Of a DNA stretch of 64,000 nt, positions 1 through 8,989 are shown one piece after another. This DNA is from JBBIPA01 sp963775935. GTDB lineage: Bacteria > Chloroflexota > Dehalococcoidia > GIF9 > UBA5629. Numbering within the stretch: position 1 is the stretch's first letter; the number at the start of each line of letters is the position of its first letter. The stretch lies in the NCBI GenBank assembly GCA_963775935.1, contig CAVZKR010000004.1, positions 517,215 through 581,214 of the forward strand, in the 5' to 3' direction. Both the position numbers and the translations under genes were made by a program. Below the pieces are notes generated by a model that was not told the origin of the DNA, made no database searches, and saw only the letters and a program-made list of their open reading frames with translations.

Positions 1-756
1 GGTGATCTTCTCATCACGGCAATAATTATAGAAGCAGCGGTTAATGAACTCGCTACCGTTGTCCGAGTCTATTCCCAGTAGAGGGAAGGGAAGATGCTGT
101 CTCATACGGTGTACCGACTGCCGTACCTTCTCTTGCCATTTACCCCACACTGGCAGACATTCCGTCCAGCCGCTGGCAACATCTACGGCGCAGAGTGTGT
201 TCAGGTAAAAGCCCTCCACACTCTCCCCGCAGTGAGCTACGAGGTCTGTCTCCATGAATCCAGACTTGTTCTCTTGCCAGTCAGCAAATGTCCTGATAGG
301 TATACAGCTCTTCAGCAGGCTGCCCGGCCGAGTAGTGGAAAACGATTTCCGACCTCCAATCTTTCGATATGGTCGTAACAATCGGTCTATAGTGGACGGG
401 CTCATCTGGCAGAGTTGCTCTTCTAGAAAGGCATTTATCCGTTGCTCACCATATCGCCGGAGCACCTTCACCATCTCTGGAAGGAAAGGCTGAAGACGTT
501 TGGAGCATAGCCGGTCGCTAACTTCCCAGACTGCTTTCAGCATCCCTGCCACATCAGAGGCGTATCTCCTTGGTCGACCGCGTCCTTTGCTTATCTTGGG
601 CTGGTTTGCTCTGTTTAATAGCCTGATAGCTGCTTTACGGTGCCGACCTGTAACTTGCGTAAATTCGTCCAATATCTTACCTTTTTCTGCTTTTGACGCC
701 CGTGAGTACCGGAGCCGTAGTGCCTGCACATATTCCAATATACTGCGTCGTGTCAC
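1..756 (-). CDS. Transposase with integrase-type DDE core, 3' end outside window
   Basis: Reading the minus strand from a GTG at 756 gives an uninterrupted frame of 252 codons to the window edge. A GGAGG ribosome site at 763-767 lies six bases upstream. The N-terminal part is a helix-turn-helix-like region (KGKILDEFTQVTGRHRKAA). The catalytic part has a first Asp in the segment METDLVAHCGES and a second in GIDSDNGSEF, matching copy B. The last catalytic Glu would lie beyond the edge. The product would bind the terminal repeats and move the element. I could not assign an IS family from memory with confidence. Confidence 0.85.
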   Translation of the reverse strand, partial: MTRRSILEYVQALRLRYSRASKAEKGKILDEFTQVTGRHRKAAIRLLNRANQPKISKGRGRPRRYASDVAGMLKAVWEVSDRLCSKRLQPFLPEMVKVLRRYGEQRINAFLEEQLCQMSPSTIDRLLRPYRKIGGRKSFSTTRPGSLLKSCIPIRTFADWQENKSGFMETDLVAHCGESVEGFYLNTLCAVDVASGWTECLPVWGKWQEKVRQSVHRMRQHLPFPLLGIDSDNGSEFINRCFYNYCRDEKIT

Positions 757-770
757 CTTTAACCTCCTTC

Positions 771-831
771 GGTAACACTAATTTTGACGCAACCACTCCA
801 TTTTCGGTAACTTTAATTATGAGTCAATGCG
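771..831. repeat. Tandem terminal repeats of IS copy A
   Basis: Two related units begin with GGTAAC at 771 and 806, exactly 35 bp apart, and each ends in a GCAAC or TCAATGCG block. The outer unit marks the element end. The same 35-bp spacing occurs at the ends of copies B and C. Confidence 0.7.
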
Positions 832-910
832 GGATATTGTCAATCTGCCTCACTACCGGTATAATTATCTGCTAGTTATTCATATTCAGTAATACAAACA
901 GGAGAAAGAT

Positions 911-1750
911 ATGAGCATTGAAATTGTTACCGTATCGAGTTCAGACATTTCTCAAGAGCTGGCGAAAGAGCTCGGAATAACGGTGATACCACATGAAATC
1001 GCGTTCGGCGATAAGACGTATACTGATGGGGTGGACATTTTACCTGACGAGTTTTATAAGCGACTGAAAGAAAGTCCTAAAATTCCTACAACCAGCGCGG
1101 TGACCACGGGACCATTTGCCCAGGCATATAACAGGTTGGCAAAAAAGACGAGTGAAATTTTATGTATCGTATTATCATCCGGTCTCAGCGTTACTCATGA
1201 TGCTGCTATCAAAGCTAAGGAAGCGGTCGAGAAAAAGAACATTCGTATTGAAGTTATAGAAACACTTGGAGTTGCCGGTGGAGTAGGACTGATTGTGTTG
1301 GAGGCGCTGAAAGCAGTCAAGGCGGGAGAAACACTGGATAAAATTGTAGAGATGGTGAATCGGGATGTGCCCAGATGTTACGTGCGGATTTGTCTTGATA
1401 CCCTTAAATATCTTCACAAAGGCGGCAGAATAGGCAAGGTGCAGGCATTAATGGGCTCGATCCTTAATATCAAACCAATACTCGAAGCACGCGGTGCATT
1501 TCATCCCATCGCTAGGGTACGCTCGCATACAAAGGTGCTGGAACACCTTTATGGGTATATCGGCAGCTTTAAAAAGATTAATGCAATGGCTCTACAATAT
1601 ACAGATAATAAGCCGAACGTAGAAGCGCTTGCAGACCGTGTGTCGAAATTCTTCCCGCGGGACCAGATACATGTATGGCCGTTGACGCCTGTTTGTGGGA
1701 CGCATGCAGGACCGGGTTCAATAGTAGCTTCAGTTATCGGTGATCTTTAG
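911..1750 (+). CDS. degV: DegV family fatty-acid-binding protein
   Basis: The 279-residue product has the DegV fold throughout: an N-terminal segment (VTVSSSDISQELAKELGI), an early substrate region with the TTSAVTTGPF motif near residue 62, and the RICLDTLKYLHKGGRIG motif near residue 160 that is characteristic of the family. DegV proteins bind a single fatty acid; FakB members present it to a kinase for phospholipid synthesis. No FakA kinase is seen here, so the kinase partner is not established. AGGAGA precedes the ATG at a normal distance. The gene stands alone just outside the IS end. Confidence 0.88.
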   Translation: MSIEIVTVSSSDISQELAKELGITVIPHEIAFGDKTYTDGVDILPDEFYKRLKESPKIPTTSAVTTGPFAQAYNRLAKKTSEILCIVLSSGLSVTHDAAIKAKEAVEKKNIRIEVIETLGVAGGVGLIVLEALKAVKAGETLDKIVEMVNRDVPRCYVRICLDTLKYLHKGGRIGKVQALMGSILNIKPILEARGAFHPIARVRSHTKVLEHLYGYIGSFKKINAMALQYTDNKPNVEALADRVSKFFPRDQIHVWPLTPVCGTHAGPGSIVASVIGDL

Positions 1751-1793
1751 CTGTATATTTAAACAGCGGTCTGGTGACTGGGGTCCACCTTGA

Positions 1794-3107
1794 TTGATCT
1801 TCTCCCCAAAAACTGGTCCACCTATTGGGGGCAGGGCACAGGGGCTTAAATTGTTAGACACCTGCTATCAAAAATCCTTAGAACTTCTGCGTAAAAACTC
1901 CATTCCTGAGGGCTTTATCGCTTCGTCGGCTACAACGCACTATGCTGCCATATGGGCACGGGATGCCTGTATAACGTCTATTGGCGCTAACCTGACCGAA
2001 GATAAAAAACTGCTGGAAACCTCGAAAAACACCCTCGTTACACTCGCCAGGCTACAAGCTCCGCTGGGGCAAATACCCGCCGTCTACTGGCCGCAACATT
2101 GTTACTGGGACTGGGGCGAAGCTGGAGCCACCGATGCTTCAGCCTGGTTCATCATCGCCGCCTGGCAGTACTACCAGACAACCAGTGATAAAAGGTTCTT
2201 GAAAAAGGTGTACCCCGCTGCCCTCAAAGCCTTCTGCTGGCTGCGCTCGCAGGATGCCAGCAATATCGGGCTTATTGACTCGCCACAGGCGGGCGACTGG
2301 ATGGATTCAACGCTCAACCGCTGCGGTAAGGTGATGTATGTCAACGCCCTGTACTACTGGGCAGCGCTGGCGATGAATGAGCTGGGACGGGAAACAGGAG
2401 ACAATGATCCTCTGATAGATGCCGACGCCCTTAAATTCAAGTTCAACCTGCTCTTCTGGCCTTCTCAGGGCAGCGACTACTCCAAACTGCTACAACATGT
2501 AGGCTATCCCCCCGCTGCCAAGACTAGCTTTCCCCACCCCTGTTCGGTAGCTGCTTATACCGAAGCGGCAAAAGAACGGCATTTCTATATATCCCATGTC
2601 AGCTATGGCAGCTTTGCCAATGTCTGCGATGTCCTGGGCAACTCTCTGGCTATACTGCTCAAGCTCGCTGACCGCCAGCAAAGGTCTTCAATACTGCACT
2701 ACTTTGCGGGAAAAGAGGTCTCCCAGCCCTATCCAGCAAAATGCCTGGCTGAGCCTGTTACCAAAGGCAATGACCGCTGGGGAATGCTTAAAAGCAACGT
2801 AGAGCCACTTCAAGCTGCCCCCTGGCGTAATCCCCCCTTCGCTTATCACAACGCCGCCGTCTGGCCGTTCGTCGGCGCTTTCTATGCCATGGCGGCATCG
2901 GCATGCGGTCAAACTAACCTGGCGAAAACCGAGCTGACTCGATTAGCCGAGGCTAATAAGCTGGGAACGAAAGATGAATGGAAGTTCCCGGAATGGATAC
3001 ATGGCAAAACCGGCAAGCCATCGGGCGCCAGCTATCAATCATGGAACGCCGCCACCTATATCATGGCATATAAGTCCATTATAGAAGGACAAAAGCTTTT
3101 TCCTTAG
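1794..3107 (+). CDS. Six-hairpin glycosidase-like protein (putative glycogen debranching/GH15-like)
   Basis: The 437-residue frame has the Trp- and Ala-rich helices typical of an (alpha/alpha)6 barrel glycosidase. YAAIWARDACITS near residue 50 and the repeated motifs DWGEAGATDASAWF and SPQAGDWMDST resemble amylo-alpha-1,6-glucosidase and GH15-type catalytic domains, where acidic residues in such loops do the hydrolysis. The C-terminal segment FPEWIHGKTGKPSGASYQSWNAA fits the same group. There is no signal peptide, so the protein is probably cytosolic. The start is uncertain: TTG at 1794 follows an in-frame stop directly, and a second TTG at 1851 may be the real one. The substrate is not known. 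Confidence 0.65.
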   Translation: MIFSPKTGPPIGGRAQGLKLLDTCYQKSLELLRKNSIPEGFIASSATTHYAAIWARDACITSIGANLTEDKKLLETSKNTLVTLARLQAPLGQIPAVYWPQHCYWDWGEAGATDASAWFIIAAWQYYQTTSDKRFLKKVYPAALKAFCWLRSQDASNIGLIDSPQAGDWMDSTLNRCGKVMYVNALYYWAALAMNELGRETGDNDPLIDADALKFKFNLLFWPSQGSDYSKLLQHVGYPPAAKTSFPHPCSVAAYTEAAKERHFYISHVSYGSFANVCDVLGNSLAILLKLADRQQRSSILHYFAGKEVSQPYPAKCLAEPVTKGNDRWGMLKSNVEPLQAAPWRNPPFAYHNAAVWPFVGAFYAMAASACGQTNLAKTELTRLAEANKLGTKDEWKFPEWIHGKTGKPSGASYQSWNAATYIMAYKSIIEGQKLFP

Positions 3108-3145
3108 ATTGGATTGATTCAGGTTTTTCTCCGCCCCTGGCGGAC

Positions 3146-3167
3146 GGGCGGACTTTCAAGTCCGCCC
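3146..3167. repeat. Short perfect palindrome, REP-like
   Basis: A 10-bp stem (GGGCGGACTT) with a two-base loop and its exact complement lies between the glycosidase and HAD genes. There is no T-run after it. It may be a dispersed palindromic repeat or an mRNA-end hairpin. Confidence 0.6.
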
Positions 3168-3268
3168 CTACATTACCAGTGTGAGAGGCAATCCCTAAAA
3201 TAATCTTTATTGTATAATAGTCCGAAAAATAAAGGGTAGCCCACACTGCCTTTTCGCATCGAAGAACC

Positions 3269-3967
3269 ATGGCTGAGATACTAGCAGTTTTCGACCTCGA
3301 AGGAACGCTGTGCCAGGGCGGCACGCTTATCTGGAAAGAGTTCCTCAAGAGATGTAATCAGAAACCGGGAGGGATCTTCAGGGTGATAGCCCATATCGTC
3401 TCCCAGACCCTGCTCAGTTTTCTGCTCAAACTGAGGCTCGTCAGCGACTATAGAAAGCGCTGCAGCGCCATCAAGGGCATGGCTCAGTTGCTGAAAGGGC
3501 TCAGTCAGAACGAGATGAATGAGTTTGCCGCCCTTATTGCCGATAGGGTTATGACAGTGCTCCGCCCCGATATCGTCCACATCCTTAACGAGCATAAACG
3601 GCAAGGGCACAGGGTGATACTGTCTTCGAGCCTGTTCACGCCGCTCATGGAAACGGTAGGGCAGAGGCTGGCAGCAGACCACAGCTTCGGAACCGGCATG
3701 GAAATAAAGAAATCCCGCTATACCGGAAAGGTGACCACGGCAATATGCTTCGACGAACACAGGGTCTCGATGTTAAAAGAATATGTGCAGCAGTCTGGTA
3801 TCGAGGTCGACTTCAGTAAGAGCTATGCCTACGGCGATACCAGGTGGGATCAACCAATATTGGCGTTGGTAGGAAACCCAGTGGCAGTTTACCCCGATGA
3901 GTCGCTAAAAGCCTGCGCTCAAAGCCATGGGTGGAAAGTTATAGATTTGATATCCCCCTCACTCTAA
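3269..3967 (+). CDS. HAD superfamily phosphatase, SerB-like (HAD-IB)
   Basis: The 232-residue product begins with motif I FDLEGTL (Asp9 as nucleophile). The usual second Asp is Glu11, as in some HAD-IB proteins. Motif II is the VILSSS segment near residue 115, and motif III/IV is YAYGDTRWDQPIL near residue 190, which holds the Mg2+-binding acidic residue. The helical cap between residues 20 and 90 matches phosphoserine phosphatase-type proteins, which dephosphorylate small metabolites. The substrate cannot be set from sequence. The ATG at 3269 is the only good start. The stop codon lies inside a short repeat (see 3956-3990). Confidence 0.78.
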   Translation: MAEILAVFDLEGTLCQGGTLIWKEFLKRCNQKPGGIFRVIAHIVSQTLLSFLLKLRLVSDYRKRCSAIKGMAQLLKGLSQNEMNEFAALIADRVMTVLRPDIVHILNEHKRQGHRVILSSSLFTPLMETVGQRLAADHSFGTGMEIKKSRYTGKVTTAICFDEHRVSMLKEYVQQSGIEVDFSKSYAYGDTRWDQPILALVGNPVAVYPDESLKACAQSHGWKVIDLISPSL

Positions 3968-3990
3968 CTCTCTACCGCCAGGGGAGAGAG
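3956..3990. repeat. Dispersed CCCTCA...GAGAG hairpin repeat
   Basis: The sequence runs CCCTCACTCTAACTCTCT, a short loop, then GGGGAGAGAG. A similar unit sits at 10300-10333. The repeat overlaps the end of the HAD gene and supplies its TAA stop, so it probably arrived after the gene was established. Confidence 0.5.
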
Positions 3991-4023
3991 AACTTTCATT
4001 GCTTCGGAATCCACAAACGATGC

Positions 4024-7000
4024 CTACCTGATCGCAGCGTGGTAGCTCTGCAGCGACCTTACCTCCTCTTTGCCGTGAAGATAGGCAGCAATACCTTTTG
4101 CCGCAGCAGCGGCAGCAGCTAACGTGGTGATATAGGGTATCTTATACTTGACCGCCGCCTTACGGATATAAGAATCATCGTACTGGCTCAGCTTGCCGCT
4201 CGGTGTATTGATGATCAGTTGAATTTCTTTATTCATAATAGCATCCACTATATTAGGACGCCCCTCATGCATCTTGAGGATAGGCTCGGAATTAATGCCA
4301 TGGCTCGTGAGAAACTGATGAGTGCCCTGAGTCGACTTAATGGTGAATCCCAGGTCGATAAGCTGTTTCACAATATCCGACAATGCCGGCTCCTCTTTAA
4401 TTGCTGCCGTAACCAATATCGTGCCTTTGGTGGGAAGCCGTTGCTGTGCTGCTTCATACGCTTTGTAAAAAGCATAGCCAAAGGAATTCGCCATACCCAG
4501 CACTTCTCCAGTCGAGCGCATCTCCGGCCCCAGTACAGGATCAACCTCGGGGAACATGGGGAAGGGGAACACCGCCTCCTTAACGCCAAAATACGGTATG
4601 GTTCGCGGTTTGATATTGAGCTCAGCAATGGTTTTGCCCAGCATCAATTGCGTGGCTACCCTCGCCATGGACAGGCCGCATACCTTGGAAACCAGCGGCA
4701 CAGTACGAGACGCCCTGGGATTGGCTTCCAATACGTACACAATGCCTTTGGCGATGGCATACTGCATGTTCATAAGGCCAACTACATTAAGTTCCAGAGC
4801 AATTTTCTTTGTGTATTTATAAATAGTGTCGATGTGCTCCTGGGGCAAACTGACCGGGGGAATGACGCAGGCGGAGTCGCCTGAGTGGATGCCCGCGAGC
4901 TCAATGTGCTCCATCACTGCCGGGACAAAAGCGCTGGCGCCATCGGCAATGGCATCAGCCTCAGTTTCAATGGCGTTTTCCAGAAATTTATCGATTAATA
5001 TGGGGCGATCAGGAGTGACGTCCACCGCCCTGGCGACATACTCTTTGAGCATCTCTTCATCATAGACCACCTGCATCCCCCGCCCACCCAGCACATATGA
5101 CGGCCTCACCATCAGCGGATATCCGATTTGTGCCGCAACCGCCAATGCTTCTTTTAGGTTACTGGCCATGCCCGATTCCGGCATGGGTATTCCCATCTCC
5201 TCCATTCGCTTACGAAAACGGTCTCTATCCTCAGCCAGGTCGATGGACTCCGGCGAGGTGCCCAGGATTTTCACACCAGCTATTGCCAGCTCATTGGCAA
5301 TATTAAGCGGAGTCTGGCCACCGAACTGGACAATGACACCTTCCGGTTTCTCCTTTTGATAAATGCTGAGCACATCCTCGACCGTGAGCGGTTCGAAGTA
5401 GAGTTTATCCGACGTATCATAATCAGTGGAAACCGTCTCCGGATTGCAGTTGACCATGATGGTCTCGTACCCTTCGTCACGGAGAGCAAAGGCAGCATGA
5501 ACGCAACAGTAATCGAACTCTATGCCCTGACCGATTCGGTTGGGACCTCCTCCCAGAACCATGACCTTTTTACGGTTGGTAACCGTTGTCCGGTCAGGGG
5601 AATTATAAGTAGAGTAGTAGTAGGCTGCATTTTCCACTCCGCTCACCGGAACAGCATCCCAGGCTTCCACTACTCCCAGTGAACTACGTTTATTCCGAAT
5701 ATCTTTCTCGGGCAAACCCAGGATTTGCGCCAGATAGCGGTCAGCAAAACCGTCCCTTTTTGCCTGTATCAATAGCTTATCTGGCAGCTTCTTACCCTTA
5801 TATTTCAAAATCTGCTCTTCAAGCTCCACAAGCTCCTTCATCTGGCTGATGAACCAGGGCTTAATATACGTCATCTCGTAAAGCTCCTGCACACTGGCTC
5901 CCTTGCGCAGCGCTTCATACATAATGAACTGTCGTTCGCTGGTAGGATACTTAAGCATGTTCATAAGCTCGGCAAGCGTCTTTTTGTGGAAATCTTTAGC
6001 AAAGCCCAGACCGTAACGCCCATTCTCCAGAGAGCGAATCGACTTTTGCAGCGCTTCTTTATAGTTCTTGCCTATGCTCATCACCTCGCCTACCGCGCGC
6101 ATCTGCGTACCCAATTTATCTTCAGCATCACGGAATTTCTCAAACGCCCAGCGGGAAAATTTTACTACCACATAGTCACCAGAGGGAGTATATTTGTCCA
6201 GGGTTCCTTCACGCCAGTAAGGGATTTCATCCAGGGTAAGTCCGCCGGCGAGCTTGGCTGAAACCAGCGCAATGGGAAAACCGGTGGCTTTCGACGCCAG
6301 TGCCGAAGAACGTGATGTCCTGGGGTTGATTTCAATGACAACAACGCGTCCCGTCCTGGGGTCATGAGCAAACTGGATGTTCGTGCCGCCGATGATCTTT
6401 ATCGCCTCGACAATCCGGTAGGAATACTCCTGGAGGCGTTTCTGTAGCTCCGTAGCAATAGTGAGCATCGGCGCTACGCAGAACGAGTCCCCGGTGTGTA
6501 CGCCCATGGCATCCACATTCTCGATGAAGCAAACAGTAATCATCTGATTTTTAGCGTCGCGCACCACTTCCAGTTCCAGTTCCTCCCAGCCCAGCACCGA
6601 TTCCTCAATCAGTATCTGACCGATGAGGCTGGCAGATATGCCACGGCTAGCGACTATGCGTAATTCTTCAACATTGTAAACCAGCCCGCCCCCAGTGCCA
6701 CCCATAGTATAAGCAGGACGGACTACCACTGGATATCCCAGTGTAGCCGCCACTTTTTCAGCATCCTCGACCGTATAAACCGCCTCGCTGTTGGGCATAT
6801 CGATACCCAGTGAGTTCATCGTTTTCTTGAACTCCGTTCTGTCCTCTCCACGAACAATAGCATCGACCTCAACGCCAATTACTTTCACCCCATATTTTTC
6901 CAGCACTCCAGCACGCGATAGCTGGGCACTCAAGTTGAGACCTGTCTGGCCGCCAAGATTGGGTAAAAGGGCATCCGGACGCTCCTTTTCAATAATCTGG

Positions 7001-7224
7001 GTCATTGCTTCCAATGTGAGCGGTTCAATGTAGGTGGTATCCGCCATTCCGGGGTCAGTCATGATAGTCGCCGGGTTGGAGTTTACCAGCACGATTTTGT
7101 ACCCCAGGCCGCGGAGTGCTTTGCATGCCTGAGTGCCGGAATAGTCGAACTCGCAGGCTTGCCCAATGACAATAGGCCCTGAGCCGATGATCATTACTTT
7201 TTTGATGTCATTTCTCCTGGGCAT
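4024..7224 (-). CDS. carB: Carbamoyl-phosphate synthase large subunit
   Basis: The 1066-residue length is normal for CarB, which makes carbamoyl phosphate from bicarbonate, ammonia (delivered by CarA) and two ATP for pyrimidine and arginine synthesis. The two homologous ATP-grasp halves are visible: the first opens with VMIIGSGPIVIGQACEFDYS near residue 10, the second with VMVLGGGPNRIGQGIEFDY near residue 553. The C-terminal regulatory MGS-like domain starts around residue 935 (GTILVTAAIKEE). The small subunit carA is not adjacent, so the pair is split in this genome. The start ATG at 7224 has CAGGAGG-like sequence upstream on the minus strand. Confidence 0.97.
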   Translation of the reverse strand: MPRRNDIKKVMIIGSGPIVIGQACEFDYSGTQACKALRGLGYKIVLVNSNPATIMTDPGMADTTYIEPLTLEAMTQIIEKERPDALLPNLGGQTGLNLSAQLSRAGVLEKYGVKVIGVEVDAIVRGEDRTEFKKTMNSLGIDMPNSEAVYTVEDAEKVAATLGYPVVVRPAYTMGGTGGGLVYNVEELRIVASRGISASLIGQILIEESVLGWEELELEVVRDAKNQMITVCFIENVDAMGVHTGDSFCVAPMLTIATELQKRLQEYSYRIVEAIKIIGGTNIQFAHDPRTGRVVVIEINPRTSRSSALASKATGFPIALVSAKLAGGLTLDEIPYWREGTLDKYTPSGDYVVVKFSRWAFEKFRDAEDKLGTQMRAVGEVMSIGKNYKEALQKSIRSLENGRYGLGFAKDFHKKTLAELMNMLKYPTSERQFIMYEALRKGASVQELYEMTYIKPWFISQMKELVELEEQILKYKGKKLPDKLLIQAKRDGFADRYLAQILGLPEKDIRNKRSSLGVVEAWDAVPVSGVENAAYYYSTYNSPDRTTVTNRKKVMVLGGGPNRIGQGIEFDYCCVHAAFALRDEGYETIMVNCNPETVSTDYDTSDKLYFEPLTVEDVLSIYQKEKPEGVIVQFGGQTPLNIANELAIAGVKILGTSPESIDLAEDRDRFRKRMEEMGIPMPESGMASNLKEALAVAAQIGYPLMVRPSYVLGGRGMQVVYDEEMLKEYVARAVDVTPDRPILIDKFLENAIETEADAIADGASAFVPAVMEHIELAGIHSGDSACVIPPVSLPQEHIDTIYKYTKKIALELNVVGLMNMQYAIAKGIVYVLEANPRASRTVPLVSKVCGLSMARVATQLMLGKTIAELNIKPRTIPYFGVKEAVFPFPMFPEVDPVLGPEMRSTGEVLGMANSFGYAFYKAYEAAQQRLPTKGTILVTAAIKEEPALSDIVKQLIDLGFTIKSTQGTHQFLTSHGINSEPILKMHEGRPNIVDAIMNKEIQLIINTPSGKLSQYDDSYIRKAAVKYKIPYITTLAAAAAAAKGIAAYLHGKEEVRSLQSYHAAIR

Positions 7225-7381
7225 GCGCCTGCCTCCTTAAATAAGTTCCAGGAATGAAGGTAAATACCAGTGACCCACACAACAGCAACACCGACCCCAC
7301 AGCGTCAGCAAATTATATCACAGGGACTCTATCCGCTAAAGACCTAGTAGCAATTACGAGCTACCTGAAAATAGAAAAGGA

Positions 7382-8482
7382 TTAACTCGATTGGACTTCT
7401 TCCAGCTGGGTGCGTTTTAGCTCAGCGCGGACATAGTTGTACAGTGCGTAGAGAATAGCGACGAAGGGAGTGATAAGAATCATACCGATGATGCCGCCGA
7501 CATAGCTACCAATAACGATCAATATCATGACAATGGAAGCGTCGATGTTCACCGCGTCGCCCTGAAATTTGGCAATCAATATACTTCCGAAGACCAGATT
7601 GACCACAACGTAGATAATAATTACCCATAAAATATCGTCAGGGGCAATCGCCAGAGTAATAATGCAGCCAACGATAGCTGCCAGAGCGCCACCGATAGCC
7701 GGTATCAATTGAAACGCTGCAGCAACCAGCCCCAAAGCCGGCGCCAGGTCAATTCCTACAATAAGCAGGGCAATAGTGACCAGAGCACCCATCACCACCG
7801 CCAGTAATAGTTGCGCCCTGATATACCTGCCGAAAACGCTGTCCAGTATGGCTATAAAGTTTTTCATATGATGGGCTATCTCTGAGGAAAACAGGGTATA
7901 AAATCCTCTACCGAGATTATGAATATTAGCCATGAACAGAATTAAAAAGAAAGGCAGGGTCAGAAAACCGACCACAAAGGTAAATGTCCCTGGTATAAAT
8001 TTGATGGTTGAAACAAAGGATTCCTGCAGCCAGTTGCCGATTGCTGCTCCGATATGATCGATGAAATCCTGAGCCTGAATTCGCTGCATTGGTTCCAGGT
8101 TACGTAACAAAGACTCAATCCAGTCCCCCAGCGTTTGCAGTCCTTCAGTAATCAGAGTCGGGGCATTGGCTAACAGTGTGGAGAAGGAACCAATAAAGGA
8201 AGACCAGACAAAGAACACTATCAAAGCGATTAACGCCAGTATCACCAGGCATACTACCAAAATGACAATGATTCGCTGCACCTCATGCCCTTTGTTTTTG
8301 AAAGGTAATTTCTTATCAATCCAGTCAACAACCGGCAGCACCAGATAGGCTATGACAAAGCCGATAAAAAAAGGCAGCAATGGTTCCCTTAAGGCATAGA
8401 GGATAGCACAAAAAATAACGAGCCCAATTAAGAAGAGGAACAGGGCTTTATGACACTTGAACGTGTTTGCTGCTGCAGCCAC
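7382..8482 (-). CDS. AI-2E family transporter (PerM/YdiK-like membrane protein)
   Basis: The 366-residue protein is almost entirely hydrophobic, with about seven to eight membrane segments. The FIGFVIAYLVLPVVDWIDKKL segment near residue 37 and the C-terminal VIGSYVGGIIGMILITPFVAIL near residue 330 are typical of the AI-2E/PerM (UPF0118) family. Members have been linked to autoinducer-2 export or ion/proton antiport; the substrate here is unknown. The frame starts with GTG at 8482. It is probably transcribed separately from carB, 157 bp away. Confidence 0.85.
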   Translation of the reverse strand: MAAAANTFKCHKALFLFLIGLVIFCAILYALREPLLPFFIGFVIAYLVLPVVDWIDKKLPFKNKGHEVQRIIVILVVCLVILALIALIVFFVWSSFIGSFSTLLANAPTLITEGLQTLGDWIESLLRNLEPMQRIQAQDFIDHIGAAIGNWLQESFVSTIKFIPGTFTFVVGFLTLPFFLILFMANIHNLGRGFYTLFSSEIAHHMKNFIAILDSVFGRYIRAQLLLAVVMGALVTIALLIVGIDLAPALGLVAAAFQLIPAIGGALAAIVGCIITLAIAPDDILWVIIIYVVVNLVFGSILIAKFQGDAVNIDASIVMILIVIGSYVGGIIGMILITPFVAILYALYNYVRAELKRTQLEEVQSS

Positions 8483-8558
8483 AATCAGATTCCTCTGGGT
8501 AGTATATCACAAGTCGCGTCAGGCAGATACAGGGTACTGCGAAGGAAGCAAACAACCT

Positions 8559-8972
8559 CTACACCCGGTAACATACTTCGGGGAGCTTTTTATCAGGGTT
8601 GCTTTCCCTTATATAGCGGAGCATATGGCTTACATAGTTGATGACAAAACCAGCCAGGTCTTCTCCAGACATCAGCTTCAGGCGTTCGCCTGAGAATAAT
8701 ACCCTCAGTTTGCCGGGGAATTCATCATCAGCACGGTTATATACAAAAAACGTGGTCACACCGGGAAATATTTCCTTGCTAATTGCCCAATCCTCTTTGA
8801 GCCCCAGAGATTCAACCTTACCGCCAATAAATGCAGCCAGGCCTGATACATCGGCAATAAACTCCAGAGCTTCCTGCCTCACTTTCAATGCTCTCTCCAC
8901 CTGTCCCGAATGAGGGCTCACTGCTCCTTCTATTTCCTTGAGATTGAGCAATTTTCTGGCTTTATCTGTCAT
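8559..8972 (-). CDS. Conserved-looking hypothetical protein
   Basis: The 137-residue protein is soluble, with no signal peptide or metal motif. I do not recognise the family. The middle part (GVTTFFVYNRADDEFPGKLRVLFSG) looks like a beta-rich core and the end (DLAGFVINYVSHMLRYIRESNPDKKLPEVCYRV) is helical. It starts 17 bases after the stop of the rhodanese-like gene on the same strand, so the two probably share a transcript with the CooC-type gene upstream. Context suggests a role near CODH maturation or sulfur/selenium metabolism, but that is only a guess from neighbours. Confidence 0.6.
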   Translation of the reverse strand: MTDKARKLLNLKEIEGAVSPHSGQVERALKVRQEALEFIADVSGLAAFIGGKVESLGLKEDWAISKEIFPGVTTFFVYNRADDEFPGKLRVLFSGERLKLMSGEDLAGFVINYVSHMLRYIRESNPDKKLPEVCYRV

Positions 8973-8989
8973 GCAATGTCCCTTCCTCG

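Larger units (their letters stand above)
1..831 (-). mobile_element. Insertion sequence copy A, cut by the window edge
   Basis: The end at position 831 resembles the ends of the two other copies (31953-33233 and 42063-43347). All share a terminal motif built on GGTAAC, an A/T-rich core and GCAAT, repeated in tandem 35 bp apart. The transposase frame is open to the window edge. Its protein clearly resembles copies B and C but is more diverged from them than they are from each other, so A is a separate lineage or older arrival. The other end and any target duplication lie outside the window. Confidence 0.85.

Noticed and set aside
4219..4884. A 221-residue plus-strand coding region
   Set aside because: It is antisense to carB, whose motifs are intact across the stretch.
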